From contig NZ_JOFS01000003.1 in NCBI RefSeq assembly GCF_000719285.1, forward strand, positions 62,001-126,000: a stretch of DNA of 64,000 nt, in the 5' to 3' direction. The translations under genes and the position numbers were made by a program. The stretch comes from Streptomyces bicolor (lineage in GTDB: Bacteria > Actinomycetota > Actinomycetes > Streptomycetales > Streptomycetaceae). Below, piece after piece: positions 8,805 through 18,163 of this stretch (positions are counted from its first letter, which is position 1; every line of letters starts with the position of its first letter). A model generated the notes under the pieces. It searched no databases. It had not been told where the DNA came from and saw only the letters and a program-made list of their open reading frames with translations.

Positions 8805-10169
8805 ATGACCGCCACACTCGTGAAAGAGGCGAGCCGGGGGGCCGCCGTGGGCGCCGGCAGGGAACGTGCCCGGCGCTCGCGGCGGCGCGCGCGGATCATC
8901 GCCCTGCTCTTCGTCTTCCCGGCGCTGCTCCTGTTGGGCGCGCTGGTGGTGTATCCGGTGCTGTTCTCGGTCGGCCGCAGCTTCTTCGACGCCTCCGGCA
9001 CCCGTTTCGTGGGCGGCGAGAACTACGCCGAGATGTTCCGCGACCCGGCCACCCTCAAGGCCATCCGCAACACCACCATCTGGGTCGTCGTGGCCCCGGC
9101 CCTGCTCACCGGCCTCGGCCTGATCCTGGCCGTGCTGGTGGAGAAGGTCCGCTGGGCGACCGCGTTCAAGCTGCTGCTGTTCATGCCGATGGCCGTGTCC
9201 TTCCTCGCCGCCGGCATCATCTTCCGGCTCGCGTACGACGAGGATCCGGACAAGGGCGTGCTGAACGCCGCCGTCGTCTCGGTGCACGACGCCTTCCAGG
9301 GCACGTCGACGTATCCGACGGCCCGCGCGCGTGACGGGCAGGGGCTGGCGAAGGGCACGGACGGCTCGTACCGCACGAACGGGACCGTGTCCCCGGGGGA
9401 GTCTGTGACGCTGGGGCTGGTAGGCGTCCTGCCCGCGGATCTGCCCGGGGACGCCCGTCCGGCCTACACCGCGGCGGAAGGGAAGGCCGGCCCCGGTGAG
9501 CTGCGCGGCGTCGTGTACCTCGACTTCACGCCCGGTGGGGGAGGGGAGCAGGGCAAGGTCGACCGGCGGGAGAGCGGGCTGCCGGAGATGACGGTCGAGG
9601 CCGTGCAAGCCGGGAAGGCGGTCGCCTCGACGACCACGGCCGCCGACGGTTCCTTCCGCTTCGAGGGGCTGGACGACGGCTCGTACACGGTGAAGCTGCC
9701 CGGGTCGAACTTCGCCGCTCCCTACGAGGGCGTCTCCTGGCTCGGGCCCACGCTCGTCACACCGGCGATCATCGGTGCGTACCTGTGGATCTGGACCGGG
9801 TTCGCCATGGTCCTGATCGGCGCCGGTCTCTCGGCCCTCCCCCGGGACGCGCTGGAGGCGGCGCGGATGGACGGCGCGAACGAGTGGCAGATCTTCCGCA
9901 GGATCACCGTGCCACTGCTGGCGCCGGTCCTGACGGTCGTGTTCATCACCCTCGTCATCAACGTGATGAAGGTCTTCGACCTCGTCTACATCATCGCGCC
10001 CGGCCCGGTGCAGGAGGACGCGACCGTGCTCGCGACACAGATGTGGCTGGTGTCGTTCGGCGGCGGCAACAACCAGGGCCTGGGAAGCGCGCTCGGCGTA
10101 CTGCTGTTGCTGCTGGTCATCCCCGCCATGGTCTTCAACGTCCGTCGTTTCCGAGGGAGTCAGCGATGA
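8805..10169 (+). CDS. Sugar ABC transporter permease (AglF/MalF-like) with a large inserted extracellular domain
   Basis: This is a 454-residue inner-membrane permease. Helices lie near 31-55, 92-112 and 121-140, then 320-342, 372-392 and 428-446. The EAA loop (EAARMDGANEWQIFRRITVP) at 351-370 contacts the ATPase. Most MalF-like permeases of this class have about 300 residues. The excess is a soluble block at about 145-315 between the third and fourth helices, rich in Gly, Thr and acidic residues. It contains a prealbumin-like stretch (LPEMTVEAVQAGKAV...DGSFRFEGLDDGSYTVKLPG). By analogy with the MalF P2 loop it may hold the binding protein. The gene overlaps the next permease gene by ATGA. 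Confidence 0.9.
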   Translation: MTATLVKEASRGAAVGAGRERARRSRRRARIIALLFVFPALLLLGALVVYPVLFSVGRSFFDASGTRFVGGENYAEMFRDPATLKAIRNTTIWVVVAPALLTGLGLILAVLVEKVRWATAFKLLLFMPMAVSFLAAGIIFRLAYDEDPDKGVLNAAVVSVHDAFQGTSTYPTARARDGQGLAKGTDGSYRTNGTVSPGESVTLGLVGVLPADLPGDARPAYTAAEGKAGPGELRGVVYLDFTPGGGGEQGKVDRRESGLPEMTVEAVQAGKAVASTTTAADGSFRFEGLDDGSYTVKLPGSNFAAPYEGVSWLGPTLVTPAIIGAYLWIWTGFAMVLIGAGLSALPRDALEAARMDGANEWQIFRRITVPLLAPVLTVVFITLVINVMKVFDLVYIIAPGPVQEDATVLATQMWLVSFGGGNNQGLGSALGVLLLLLVIPAMVFNVRRFRGSQR

Positions 10170-11005
10170 ACGCGGTCCGGCGCGGACTGGGCAACGGCCT
10201 GGTCCAGGCTTTTCTGGTGGTGGTCGGGCTGGTGTGGATGACACCGCTGGCCGGGCTGTTCCTCTCCTCGCTGCGGTCCGCCGAGGACACGGCGAACGGC
10301 GGTTGGTGGACGGTCTTCACCAGCCCCGGCCAGCTGTCCTTCGACAACTACTCGGCCCTGCTGGAGAACGCCGGGATCAGCCAGGCCTTCTGGAACACGG
10401 TGCTGATCTCGGTGCCGGCGACCCTGCTCGTCGTGGTCATCGCCGCGCTCGCCGGGTACGCCTTCGCGTGGCTGGACTTCCCCGGGCGCGAGGCGATCTT
10501 CCTGGTGGTGGTGGCGCTGCTGGTGGTGCCCGTGCAGATCGGACTGCTGCCGGTCGCCAAACTCTTCGGCCAGCTCGGGCTGTTCGGCACGATTCCCGGG
10601 GTCGTCCTCTTCCACGTGGCTTACGGGCTGCCGTTCGCGGTGTTCCTGCTGCGGAACTACTTCGCCGAGATGCCGAAGGAGATGCTGGAGGCGGCGCGGA
10701 TGGACGGCGGCAGTGAGTGGCGGATCTTCACGCGGCTGGTGCTGCCTGTGGGGCGCCCTGCGATCGCCTCGCTCGCCATCTTCCAGTTCCTGTGGGTGTG
10801 GAACGACATGCTGGTGGCCCTGCTCTTCGCGGACAGCGCCTCGCAGCCGCTGACCGTTGAACTCCAGTCACAGATACGGCAGTTCGGCAGCAACATCGAT
10901 GTGCTCGCGCCCGGGGCCTTTGTGTCGCTGGTGGTGCCGGTGGTGGTGTTCTTCGCGTTCCAGCGGCACTTCGTGCAGGGGGTCATGGCGGGGTCGGTCA
11001 AGTAG
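10166..11005 (+). CDS. Sugar ABC transporter permease (AglG/MalG-like)
   Basis: A 279-residue second permease of the importer, with about six transmembrane helices. The EAA loop EAARMDGGSEWRIFTRLVLP is followed by a helix with LWVWNDMLVALLF, typical of MalG proteins. The start ATG overlaps the previous stop (ATGA), so translation is coupled to the AglF-like gene. It is the last gene of the cluster and is followed by a 16-bp perfect hairpin. It forms the channel with the AglF-like protein and would need a shared ATPase such as MsiK. Confidence 0.92.
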   Translation: MNAVRRGLGNGLVQAFLVVVGLVWMTPLAGLFLSSLRSAEDTANGGWWTVFTSPGQLSFDNYSALLENAGISQAFWNTVLISVPATLLVVVIAALAGYAFAWLDFPGREAIFLVVVALLVVPVQIGLLPVAKLFGQLGLFGTIPGVVLFHVAYGLPFAVFLLRNYFAEMPKEMLEAARMDGGSEWRIFTRLVLPVGRPAIASLAIFQFLWVWNDMLVALLFADSASQPLTVELQSQIRQFGSNIDVLAPGAFVSLVVPVVVFFAFQRHFVQGVMAGSVK

Positions 11006-11014
11006 CGCACGTGA

Positions 11015-11051
11015 TTCGGGCCCTCGCTTCACATCGAAGCGAGGGCCCGAA
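11015..11051. terminator. Bidirectional terminator between aglG-like gene and pgl
   Basis: A perfect 16-bp stem (TTCGGGCCCTCGCTTC and its complement) with a 5-nt loop lies between two convergent operons. There is no U-tract, as is common in Streptomyces. Confidence 0.85.
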
Positions 11052-11057
11052 AGGCGT

Positions 11058-11840
11058 TCACGGTGACGCAGGTGGATACAGCGACCTCGGCAACTGCGAA
11101 GCCGCCGCCGCGTCCAGCAGCCACAGGGTCCGCCTACGGCCGTACGCCCCCGCCGCCGGCGCCTGGATCTCTCCCGCGCCCGACAGGGCGATCGCCGCGG
11201 CCTGCGCCTTGTCCTCGCCCGCTGCCAGGAGCCACACCTCACGCGCGGCCCGGATCGCGGGGAGCGTGAGGGTCACTCGGGTCGGGGGCGGCTTCGGGGC
11301 GCCGTGGACGCCGACGACCGTGCGCTCGGTCTCCCGTACGGCGGGGAGTTCCGGGAACAGGGAGGCGACGTGGGTGTCGGGGCCCACGCCCAGCATCAGG
11401 ACGTCGAAGGTGGGCACCGAGCCGTGGTTCTCGGGGCCCGCCGCACGCGCCAGTTCCTCCGCGTACGCGGCAGCGGCCGCCTCCACGTCCGTGCCGAACG
11501 GGCCGTCCGACGCCGGCATGGCGTGCACCCGCTTCGGATCCAGCGGCACCGCGTCCAGCAGGGCCTCGCGCGCCTGCGTGACGTTGCGCTCCGGGTCGCC
11601 CTCGGGCAGGAAACGCTCGTCGCCCCACCACAGGTCGAGGCGGGCCCAGTCGATGGCGTCCCGGGCGGGGGCGGCCGCCAGCGCGGCCAGCAGGCCGTTG
11701 CCGTTGCGGCCGCCGGTGAGGACCACGGACGCCGAGCCCCGGGAGGCCTGCGCGTCCACGATCTTCGTGATCAGCCGGGCCGCCGCGGCCTGCGCCATCA
11801 GCTCCTTGTCGTGGTGCACGACCAACTGCGGAGTGCTCAC
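11058..11840 (-). CDS. pgl: 6-phosphogluconolactonase
   Basis: A 260-residue DevB-type lactonase hydrolysing 6-phosphogluconolactone to 6-phosphogluconate, the second step of the oxidative pentose phosphate pathway. Family motifs include SVVLTGGRNGNGLL, the WGDERFLPEGDPERN block and MLGVGPDTHVASLFP. In the last of these D replaces the usual GxDGH aspartate context with D-T-H. The GTG start overlaps the opcA stop (GTGA), so it is translated after opcA. It is the last gene of tkt-tal-zwf-opcA-pgl. Confidence 0.93.
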   Translation of the reverse strand: MSTPQLVVHHDKELMAQAAAARLITKIVDAQASRGSASVVLTGGRNGNGLLAALAAAPARDAIDWARLDLWWGDERFLPEGDPERNVTQAREALLDAVPLDPKRVHAMPASDGPFGTDVEAAAAAYAEELARAAGPENHGSVPTFDVLMLGVGPDTHVASLFPELPAVRETERTVVGVHGAPKPPPTRVTLTLPAIRAAREVWLLAAGEDKAQAAAIALSGAGEIQAPAAGAYGRRRTLWLLDAAAASQLPRSLYPPASP

Positions 11841-13021
11841 TTCGCCGCCGCCTTCTTCACCGGTTCCGGCGCCGCCGTTTCCTGCGCAGCGGCTTCGACG
11901 GGAGCTTCGACCGGTTCTCCTTCGGCCGGTTCTCCTTTGGCCGGAGATCCCTCCCCGGCCTGTTCGGCTTCGCCGGCCGGAGAATCCTCGGCCCGCGCCA
12001 CGGCGGCCTCCGCCAGCGCCACGGCCTGCACGGCCTTGGCCACGGCGGCCTCCGCTGCCTCCGCCGCTTCAGCACCCCGAACCGCGGCGGCCGGCACCGA
12101 GTTCAGCCGCTCCACCCCGAACCGCAGCGCCGACGCGTAGGTGTCGTCCGGGTCGAGCCGCCGCAGCTCCTCCGCGATCAGCTCGGCCGTCTCCCGCCGC
12201 TTCAGCGCCACCGCACGGTCCGGCTGGCCCTGGATGGAGAGGGTCGCCAGGGAGCCGTCCGCCCGGTCGAGCGTTATCGGGCCGCAGTCGGTGTCCATAC
12301 GGACCGCCGTCAGACCGGGGCCCGACGACAGCGACCGCTTCACGGGCACGTCCAGCCGGTCCGCGAGCCACATCGCCAGCAGCTCACAGCTCGGGTTGAA
12401 CTCCTCGCCCTCCACCTCGACGGCCTTCACCTCGCAGACCACCTGGTCCAGGGCCGCCGCGAGCATCGAGCGCCACGGCGTGATCCTGGTCCAGGAGAGA
12501 TCCGTGTCGCCGGGTGTGTAGGTGTCCGCCCGCGCCGACAGCTCCCGCACCGGCTGCTCCGAGGCGTACGTGTCCGTCACCCGGCGCTGGGCCAGCGCGC
12601 CCAGCGGGTCGTTCGCCGGGTCGAGCGGCGCGTTCACCGGCCACCAGACCACCACCGGGGCGTCCGGCAGCAGCAGCGGAAGGACGACGGACTGGGCGTG
12701 GTCGGACACCTCGCCGTACAGCCGCAGGACGACCGTCTCACCGCTGCCCGCGTCGGCGCCCACCCGCACCTCGGCGTCCAGCCGGGACTGCGTACGGTCA
12801 CGGGGCGAGCGCGAGACCCGCTTGATGACGACCAGCGTGCGCGAGGGGTGCTCGTGCGAGGCGTCGTTCGCCGCCTTGAGGGCGTCGTACGCGTTCTCCT
12901 CGTCCGTCACGATGACCAGCGTGAGCACCATGCCGACGGCCGGCGTCCCGATGGCCCGGCGGCCCTGCACCAGCGCCTTGTTGATCTTGCTGGCGGTGGT
13001 GTCCGTGAGGTCTATCTTCAT
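11837..13021 (-). CDS. opcA: OpcA, glucose-6-phosphate dehydrogenase assembly protein
   Basis: A 394-residue protein needed for assembly or activity of G6PDH in actinobacteria and cyanobacteria. The N-terminal start MKIDLTDTTASKINKAL and the central VVWWPVNAPLDPANDPLGALAQRRVTD and DLSWTRITPWRSMLA are characteristic. I chose the ATG at 13021, which overlaps the zwf stop (ATGA). The last 80 or so residues are a low-complexity Ala/Glu/Pro tail with a lysine-rich end, encoded partly by repeats of GGCCGGTTCTCCTT. The tail is an extension beyond the conserved domain and is probably disordered. Confidence 0.93.
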   Translation of the reverse strand: MKIDLTDTTASKINKALVQGRRAIGTPAVGMVLTLVIVTDEENAYDALKAANDASHEHPSRTLVVIKRVSRSPRDRTQSRLDAEVRVGADAGSGETVVLRLYGEVSDHAQSVVLPLLLPDAPVVVWWPVNAPLDPANDPLGALAQRRVTDTYASEQPVRELSARADTYTPGDTDLSWTRITPWRSMLAAALDQVVCEVKAVEVEGEEFNPSCELLAMWLADRLDVPVKRSLSSGPGLTAVRMDTDCGPITLDRADGSLATLSIQGQPDRAVALKRRETAELIAEELRRLDPDDTYASALRFGVERLNSVPAAAVRGAEAAEAAEAAVAKAVQAVALAEAAVARAEDSPAGEAEQAGEGSPAKGEPAEGEPVEAPVEAAAQETAAPEPVKKAAAK

Positions 13022-14556
13022 GGCCGGCGCCAGCTCCGTCCGTCTCGCTCCAGCATGTCGTCCGCCTCGACGGGGCCCCAAGTACCGGCCGGGTACTGGG
13101 CGGGCGCGCCGTGCGTGTCCCAGTACTCCTCGATCGGGTCGAGGATCTTCCAGGACAGCTCGACCTCCTCGGTGCGCGGGAAGAGGTTGGAGTCACCGAG
13201 CAGGACGTCCAGGATCAGGCGCTCGTACGCCTCCGGGCTCGACTCCGTGAAGGACTCGCCGTACGCGAAGTCCATCGACACGTCCCGGATCTCCATCGAG
13301 GTGCCGGGCACCTTGGAGCCGAAACGGACCGTGACGCCCTCGTCCGGCTGGACGCGGATCACGATCGCGTTCTGGCCGAGCTCCTCGGTGGCCGTCGTGT
13401 CGAAGGGGGAGTGCGGCGCCCGCTGGAAGACCACCGCGATCTCCGTGACACGCCGGCCGAGCCGCTTGCCGGTGCGCAGATAGAAGGGGACGCCCGCCCA
13501 GCGGCGGTTGTCGATGCCCAGCTTGATCGCGGCGTACGTGTCGGTCTTCGACTTGGGGTCGATGCCCTCCTCCTGGAGGTACCCGACCGCCTTCTCGCCG
13601 CCCTGCCACCCGGCCGAGTACTGCGCGAACACGGTGTCCCGGCCCAGGTCCTTCGGCAGCCGTACGGCACCGAGCACCTTGGTCTTCTCGGCGGCCAGCG
13701 CGTCCGCGTCGAAGGATGCCGGCTCCTCCATGGCCGTCAGGGCCATCAGCTGCAGGAGGTGGTTCTGGATGACGTCACGGGCGGCGCCGATGCCGTCGTA
13801 GTAGCCGGCCCGGCCGCCGATGCCGATGTCCTCGGCCATGGTGATCTGCACGTGGTCCACGAAGGACCGGTTCCAGATCGGCTCGAACATCGTGTTGGCG
13901 AAGCGCAGCGCCAGGATGTTCTGGACGGTCTCCTTGCCCAGGTAGTGGTCGATCCGGAAGACCTGGTCCGGGGCGAAGACCTCGTGGACGACCTTGTTGA
14001 GCTCCTCGGCCGAGGCAAGGTCGTGGCCGAACGGCTTCTCGATGACCGCGCGACGCCAGGAGCCGGACGTCTGGTCGGCGAGGCCGTGCTTCTTCAGCTG
14101 CTGGATGACCACCGGGAAGGAGCGCGGCGGCACGGAGAGGTAGAAGGCGAAGTTGCCGCCCGTGCCCTGGGCCTTGTCCAGCTCCTCGATGGTGGCGCGC
14201 AGCCGCTCGAAGGCGTCGTCGTCGTCGAAGGTGCCCTGCACGAAGCGCATGCCCTGGATGAGCTGCTGCCAGACCTCCTCGCGGAAGGGTGTGCGGGCGT
14301 GTGCCTTGACCGCGTCGTGGACCTCCTGCGCGAAGTCCTCGTGGGCCCACTCGCGGCGGGCGAAGCCGACCAGCGAGAAGCCCGGCGGCAGCAGACCCCG
14401 GTTGGCGAGGTCGTACACGGCGGGCATCAGCTTTTTACGTGACAAATCGCCCGTAACGCCGAAGATCACCAGGCCCGACGGCCCCGCGATACGCGGGAGC
14501 CGTCGGTCGGCGGCGTCACGAAGCGGGTTCGCTTCAGTGACGGTAAAGGGTGACAA
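13018..14556 (-). CDS. zwf: Glucose-6-phosphate 1-dehydrogenase
   Basis: A 512-residue enzyme oxidising glucose-6-phosphate to 6-phosphogluconolactone with reduction of NADP. The nucleotide-binding motif IFGVTGDLSRKKLMP is near the N-terminus, and the active-site motif RIDHYLGKE carries the catalytic histidine. I chose the TTG at 14556 (reading SPFTVTEANPLRDA) because GGAGGG lies 8 bp upstream; the longer open frame has no support. Only 4 bp separate it from tal, and it overlaps opcA, its assembly partner. The product NADPH would serve biosynthesis. Confidence 0.95.
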   Translation of the reverse strand: MSPFTVTEANPLRDAADRRLPRIAGPSGLVIFGVTGDLSRKKLMPAVYDLANRGLLPPGFSLVGFARREWAHEDFAQEVHDAVKAHARTPFREEVWQQLIQGMRFVQGTFDDDDAFERLRATIEELDKAQGTGGNFAFYLSVPPRSFPVVIQQLKKHGLADQTSGSWRRAVIEKPFGHDLASAEELNKVVHEVFAPDQVFRIDHYLGKETVQNILALRFANTMFEPIWNRSFVDHVQITMAEDIGIGGRAGYYDGIGAARDVIQNHLLQLMALTAMEEPASFDADALAAEKTKVLGAVRLPKDLGRDTVFAQYSAGWQGGEKAVGYLQEEGIDPKSKTDTYAAIKLGIDNRRWAGVPFYLRTGKRLGRRVTEIAVVFQRAPHSPFDTTATEELGQNAIVIRVQPDEGVTVRFGSKVPGTSMEIRDVSMDFAYGESFTESSPEAYERLILDVLLGDSNLFPRTEEVELSWKILDPIEEYWDTHGAPAQYPAGTWGPVEADDMLERDGRSWRRP

Positions 14557-14560
14557 GGGA

Positions 14561-15679
14561 TCAGCCCTCCGAGGGGGCGAGGCGCTCCAGCTCCGCCTCG
14601 GTCGACTTGAGCAGGTCGTTCCAGGACGCCTCGAACTTCTCGACGCCCTCGTCCTCAAGGAGCTGGACCACGTCGTCGTACGAGATCCCGAGCGCCTCGA
14701 CGGCGTCCAGGTCGGCACGGGCCTGCTCGTAGGTGCCGGCGATGGAGTTGCCGGTGATCTCGCCCTTCTCCTCCGTGGCCTGGAGGGTGGCCTCGGGCAT
14801 GGTGTTGACCGTGTTCGGCGCGACCAGGTCGTCGACGTACAGGGTCGGCTTGTAGGCCGGGTCCTTCACGCCGGTGGAGGCCCACAGCGGACGCTGCTTG
14901 TTGGCGCCGGCGTTCTCCAGCGCGCTCCAGCGGTCCGACGAGAAGACCTCCTCGTACGCCTGGTAGGCGAGACGCGCGTTCGCCACGCCCGCCTTGCCAC
15001 GCGCGGCCTTGGCCTCGTCCGTGCCGAGCGCGTCGATCCGCTTGTCGATCTCCGTGTCCACGCGGGAGACGAAGAAGGACGCCACGGAGCGGATGAGCGA
15101 CAGGTCCAGCCCGCGCTCCTTGGCCTTCTCCAGGCCGGCCAGGTAGGCGTTCATGACCTCGCGGTAGCGCTCCAGCGAGAAGATCAGCGTGACGTTGACG
15201 CTGATGCCGAGGCCGATGACCTCGGTGATCGCCGGGAGGCCCGCCTTGGTGGCCGGGATCTTGATCAGGGTGTTCGGGCGGTCGACCAGCCAGGCCAGCT
15301 GCTTGGCCTCGGCGACGGTCGCGCGGGTGTTGTGCGCGAGCCGGGGGTCGACCTCGATGGAGACCCGGCCGTCCTGGCCGCCGGTGGCGTCGAAGACCGG
15401 GCGCAAGATGTCGGCGGCGTCGCGGACGTCCGCCGTGGTGATCATGCGGATCGCCTCTTCGACCGTCACCTTGCGGGCGGCGAGGTCGGCGACCTGCTGC
15501 TCGTAGCCGTCACCACTGCTGATCGCCTTCTGGAAGATCGTCGGGTTGGTGGTGACACCGACGACGTGCTGCTGGTCGATCAGCTCGGCGAGGTTGCCGG
15601 ACGTGATGCGCTGGCGCGACAGGTCGTCCAGCCAGATCGCGACGCCTTCCTCGGAGAGGCGCTTCAGTGCGTCTGTCAT
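14561..15679 (-). CDS. tal: Transaldolase
   Basis: A 372-residue transaldolase linking sedoheptulose-7-phosphate and glyceraldehyde-3-phosphate with erythrose-4-phosphate and fructose-6-phosphate. The Schiff-base lysine is Lys140 in [11 protein letters not shown]. Other family blocks are GVTTNPTIF near 41-49, [11 protein letters not shown] near 106-115 and [15 protein letters not shown]. Length fits the longer actinobacterial/cyanobacterial type. The ATG is preceded by TAGGAG. It lies 34 bp after tkt and 4 bp before zwf in the operon. Confidence 0.96.
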   Translation of the reverse strand: MTDALKRLSEEGVAIWLDDLSRQRITSGNLAELIDQQHVVGVTTNPTIFQKAISSGDGYEQQVADLAARKVTVEEAIRMITTADVRDAADILRPVFDATGGQDGRVSIEVDPRLAHNTRATVAEAKQLAWLVDRPNTLIKIPATKAGLPAITEVIGLGISVNVTLIFSLERYREVMNAYLAGLEKAKERGLDLSLIRSVASFFVSRVDTEIDKRIDALGTDEAKAARGKAGVANARLAYQAYEEVFSSDRWSALENAGANKQRPLWASTGVKDPAYKPTLYVDDLVAPNTVNTMPEATLQATEEKGEITGNSIAGTYEQARADLDAVEALGISYDDVVQLLEDEGVEKFEASWNDLLKSTEAELERLAPSEG

Positions 15680-15713
15680 GGAAAATCAAACTCCTACGTC
15701 TCGTATATGAGCG

Positions 15714-17801
15714 TCAGCGCTGGGCGGCAGCGAGGGATTCCCGCGCGACGGCGGCCACGTTCTCGGCAGTGAAGCCGTACTCCCGGAAAAGGACCTTGCC
15801 GTCGGCCGAAGCACCGAAGTGCTCCAGGGAAACGATGCGACCCGCGTCCCCGACGTACTTGTGCCAGGTCAGACCGATACCCGCCTCGACGGCGACCCGC
15901 GCCTTGACGGCCGGCGGCAGAACGCTGTCCCGGTACCCCTGGTCCTGCTCCTCGAACCACTCCACGGACGGCATGGACACCACCCGCGTCGGCACGCCGG
16001 AAGCCTGGAGCTGCTCGCGCGCCTCGACGGCGATGTGCACCTCGGAACCGGTCGCGATGAGGACGACCTGCGGCTCGCCGCCGTCGGCCTCGAACATCAC
16101 GTAACCACCGCGCGCGGCGTCCTCGTTCGCCTCGTACGTCGGCACGCCCTGACGGGTCAGCGCGAGCCCGTGCGGGGCGCCCTTGCCGAACTCCTTGGTG
16201 TAGCGCCCCAGGATCTCGCGCCAGGCGATCGCGGTCTCGTTGGCGTCGGCCGGGCGGACGACGTTGAGACCGGGGATGGCCCGCAGGGACGCGAGGTGCT
16301 CGACCGGCTGGTGGGTGGGGCCGTCCTCGCCGAGGCCGATGGAGTCGTGCGTCCACACGTACGTCACCGGCAGGTGCATCAGCGCCGACAGACGCACGGC
16401 GTTGCGCATGTAGTCGGAGAACACGAGGAACGTGCCGCCGTAGATACGGGTGTTGCCGTGCAGCGCGATGCCGTTCATCTCCGCGGCCATGGAGTGCTCG
16501 CGGATGCCGAAGTGGATCGTGCGGCCGTACGGGTCCGCCTCCGGCAGCGGGTTGTCCGCCGGAAGGAACGACGACGTCTTGTCGATGGTGGTGTTGTTGG
16601 AGCCGGCCAGGTCGGCCGAGCCGCCCCACAGCTCCGGGATGACCGCGCCGAGCGCCTGAAGGATCTTGCCGGACGCGGCACGGGTGGCGACGCCCTTGCC
16701 GGGCTCGAAGACCGGGACCTTCTCCTCCCAGCCGGTGGGCAGCTCGCCCTTGCTGATGCGGTCGAACTCGGCGGCGCGCTCGGGATTGTTGTCCCGCCAC
16801 AGCTGGAAGGACTTCTCCCACTCCGCCTTGTCCTGGGCGCCGCGCTCCAGGGCCTTGCGGGTGTGGCCGATGACCTCGTCGGAGACCTCGAAGGACTGCT
16901 CCGGGTCGAAGCCGAGGACGCGCTTGGTGGCCGCGACCTCCTCGTCGCCGAGCGCCGAGCCGTGGGCGGCCTCGGTGTTCTGGGCGTTCGGGGCGGGCCA
17001 GGCGATGATCGAGCGCATGGCGATGAAGGACGGCTTGTCCGTCACCTTCTTCGCTTCCTCGATCGCGTTGTAGATGGCGTGCGGGTCGAGGTCGCCGTCC
17101 GGCTTCGGGGCGATGCGCTGCACATGCCAGCCGTACGCCTCGTAGCGCTTGACGGTGTCCTCGGAGACGGCCGTCTCGGTGTCGCCCTCGATCGAGATGT
17201 GGTTGTCGTCCCACAGCATGATCAGGTTGCCGAGCTTCTGGTGGCCGGCCAGCGAGGACGCCTCCGCGGAGATGCCCTCCTGCAGACAGCCGTCACCGGC
17301 GATCACGTAGACGAAGTGGTCGAAGGGGGAGGTGCCCTCGGCGGCCTCCGGGTCGAACAGACCGCGCTCGTAGCGGGCGGCCATCGCCATGCCGACGGCG
17401 TTGGCGACACCCTGGCCCAGCGGACCGGTCGTCGTCTCCACACCCACGGTGTGGCCGTACTCCGGGTGACCGGGGGTCTTCGAACCCCACGTCCGGAAGG
17501 CCTTCAGATCGTCCAGCTCCAGGCCGAAGCCGGCCAGGTACAGCTGGGTGTAGAGGGTCAGGGACGAGTGGCCGGCGGACAGCACGAAACGGTCGCGCCC
17601 GACCCACTCGGCGTCCGCGGGGTCGTGCCGCATCACCTTCTGGAAGAGGGTGTAGGCGGCAGGCGCCAGGCTCATCGCCGTACCCGGATGGCCGTTACCG
17701 ACCTTCTGTACGGCGTCGGCGGCCAGGACACGGGCGGTGTCGACGGCCCGCTGGTCCAACTCGGTCCACTCGAGGTCTGTGGTGGTCGGCTTGGTGCTCA
17801 C
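15714..17801 (-). CDS. tkt: Transketolase
   Basis: A 695-residue thiamine-diphosphate enzyme of the non-oxidative pentose phosphate pathway. The cofactor/Mg site is GDGCLQEGISAEA...DDNHISIEGDT, with substrate-loop residues HPEYGHTVGVETTTGPLGQG. The pyrimidine domain contains GIREHSMAAEMNGIALHG and TYVWTHDSIGLGEDGPTHQPVEHL, and a C-terminal domain follows. It starts with GTG and is the promoter-proximal gene of the five-gene pentose phosphate operon. TAGGCT, read on the minus strand about 95 bp upstream, is a likely -10. Confidence 0.97.
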   Translation of the reverse strand: MSTKPTTTDLEWTELDQRAVDTARVLAADAVQKVGNGHPGTAMSLAPAAYTLFQKVMRHDPADAEWVGRDRFVLSAGHSSLTLYTQLYLAGFGLELDDLKAFRTWGSKTPGHPEYGHTVGVETTTGPLGQGVANAVGMAMAARYERGLFDPEAAEGTSPFDHFVYVIAGDGCLQEGISAEASSLAGHQKLGNLIMLWDDNHISIEGDTETAVSEDTVKRYEAYGWHVQRIAPKPDGDLDPHAIYNAIEEAKKVTDKPSFIAMRSIIAWPAPNAQNTEAAHGSALGDEEVAATKRVLGFDPEQSFEVSDEVIGHTRKALERGAQDKAEWEKSFQLWRDNNPERAAEFDRISKGELPTGWEEKVPVFEPGKGVATRAASGKILQALGAVIPELWGGSADLAGSNNTTIDKTSSFLPADNPLPEADPYGRTIHFGIREHSMAAEMNGIALHGNTRIYGGTFLVFSDYMRNAVRLSALMHLPVTYVWTHDSIGLGEDGPTHQPVEHLASLRAIPGLNVVRPADANETAIAWREILGRYTKEFGKGAPHGLALTRQGVPTYEANEDAARGGYVMFEADGGEPQVVLIATGSEVHIAVEAREQLQASGVPTRVVSMPSVEWFEEQDQGYRDSVLPPAVKARVAVEAGIGLTWHKYVGDAGRIVSLEHFGASADGKVLFREYGFTAENVAAVARESLAAAQR

Positions 17802-18163
17802 CCTGGGTCAGGGCTCCTCTCCACATGTCGGTTGCCGGTGTCACGGGCACACGCCCACCGGCTGCCGGCGTTCTCGGCGTCGGCCGGCCGCTGTCGAGCC
17901 TACCCCTGGAAGTACGTGCGTTTTTTCGAGTCATTCCAGACTGCCGGGAGTCTTCGGGATGTGCCTCCCGACCGGGTCGTTCCGCATTCGACACGTGAAT
18001 ACGCAGCCGCTCATCCGGGTGCTCAATCGAGCTTCGGCGCGCCCGTCGGACGGCCCCCTCCAACACGACCCCACCCCCGCGAATGTCCGGGTCTGGGCAA
18101 CGTCTACAGTGGCGTGGTACGCGCGAGCCTTTACCGGGACTTCACACGGGGAGGCTTGCTGGG
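17802..18163. promoter_or_regulatory. Divergent promoter region of tkt operon and ctaB
   Basis: This is 362 bp without a credible gene. On the minus strand TAGGCT (17897-17902) is a plausible -10 for tkt. On the plus strand TACAGT (18105-18110) with ATGTCC 16 bp upstream is a plausible promoter for ctaB. I see no strong dyad. Confidence 0.45.

Noticed and set aside
5630..10244. Long open frames on the minus strand across the glucosidase, AglE and AglF genes
   Set aside because: They are GC-frame shadows: low-complexity Arg/Gly/Val/Asp-rich translations with no family motif, opposite well-supported genes.
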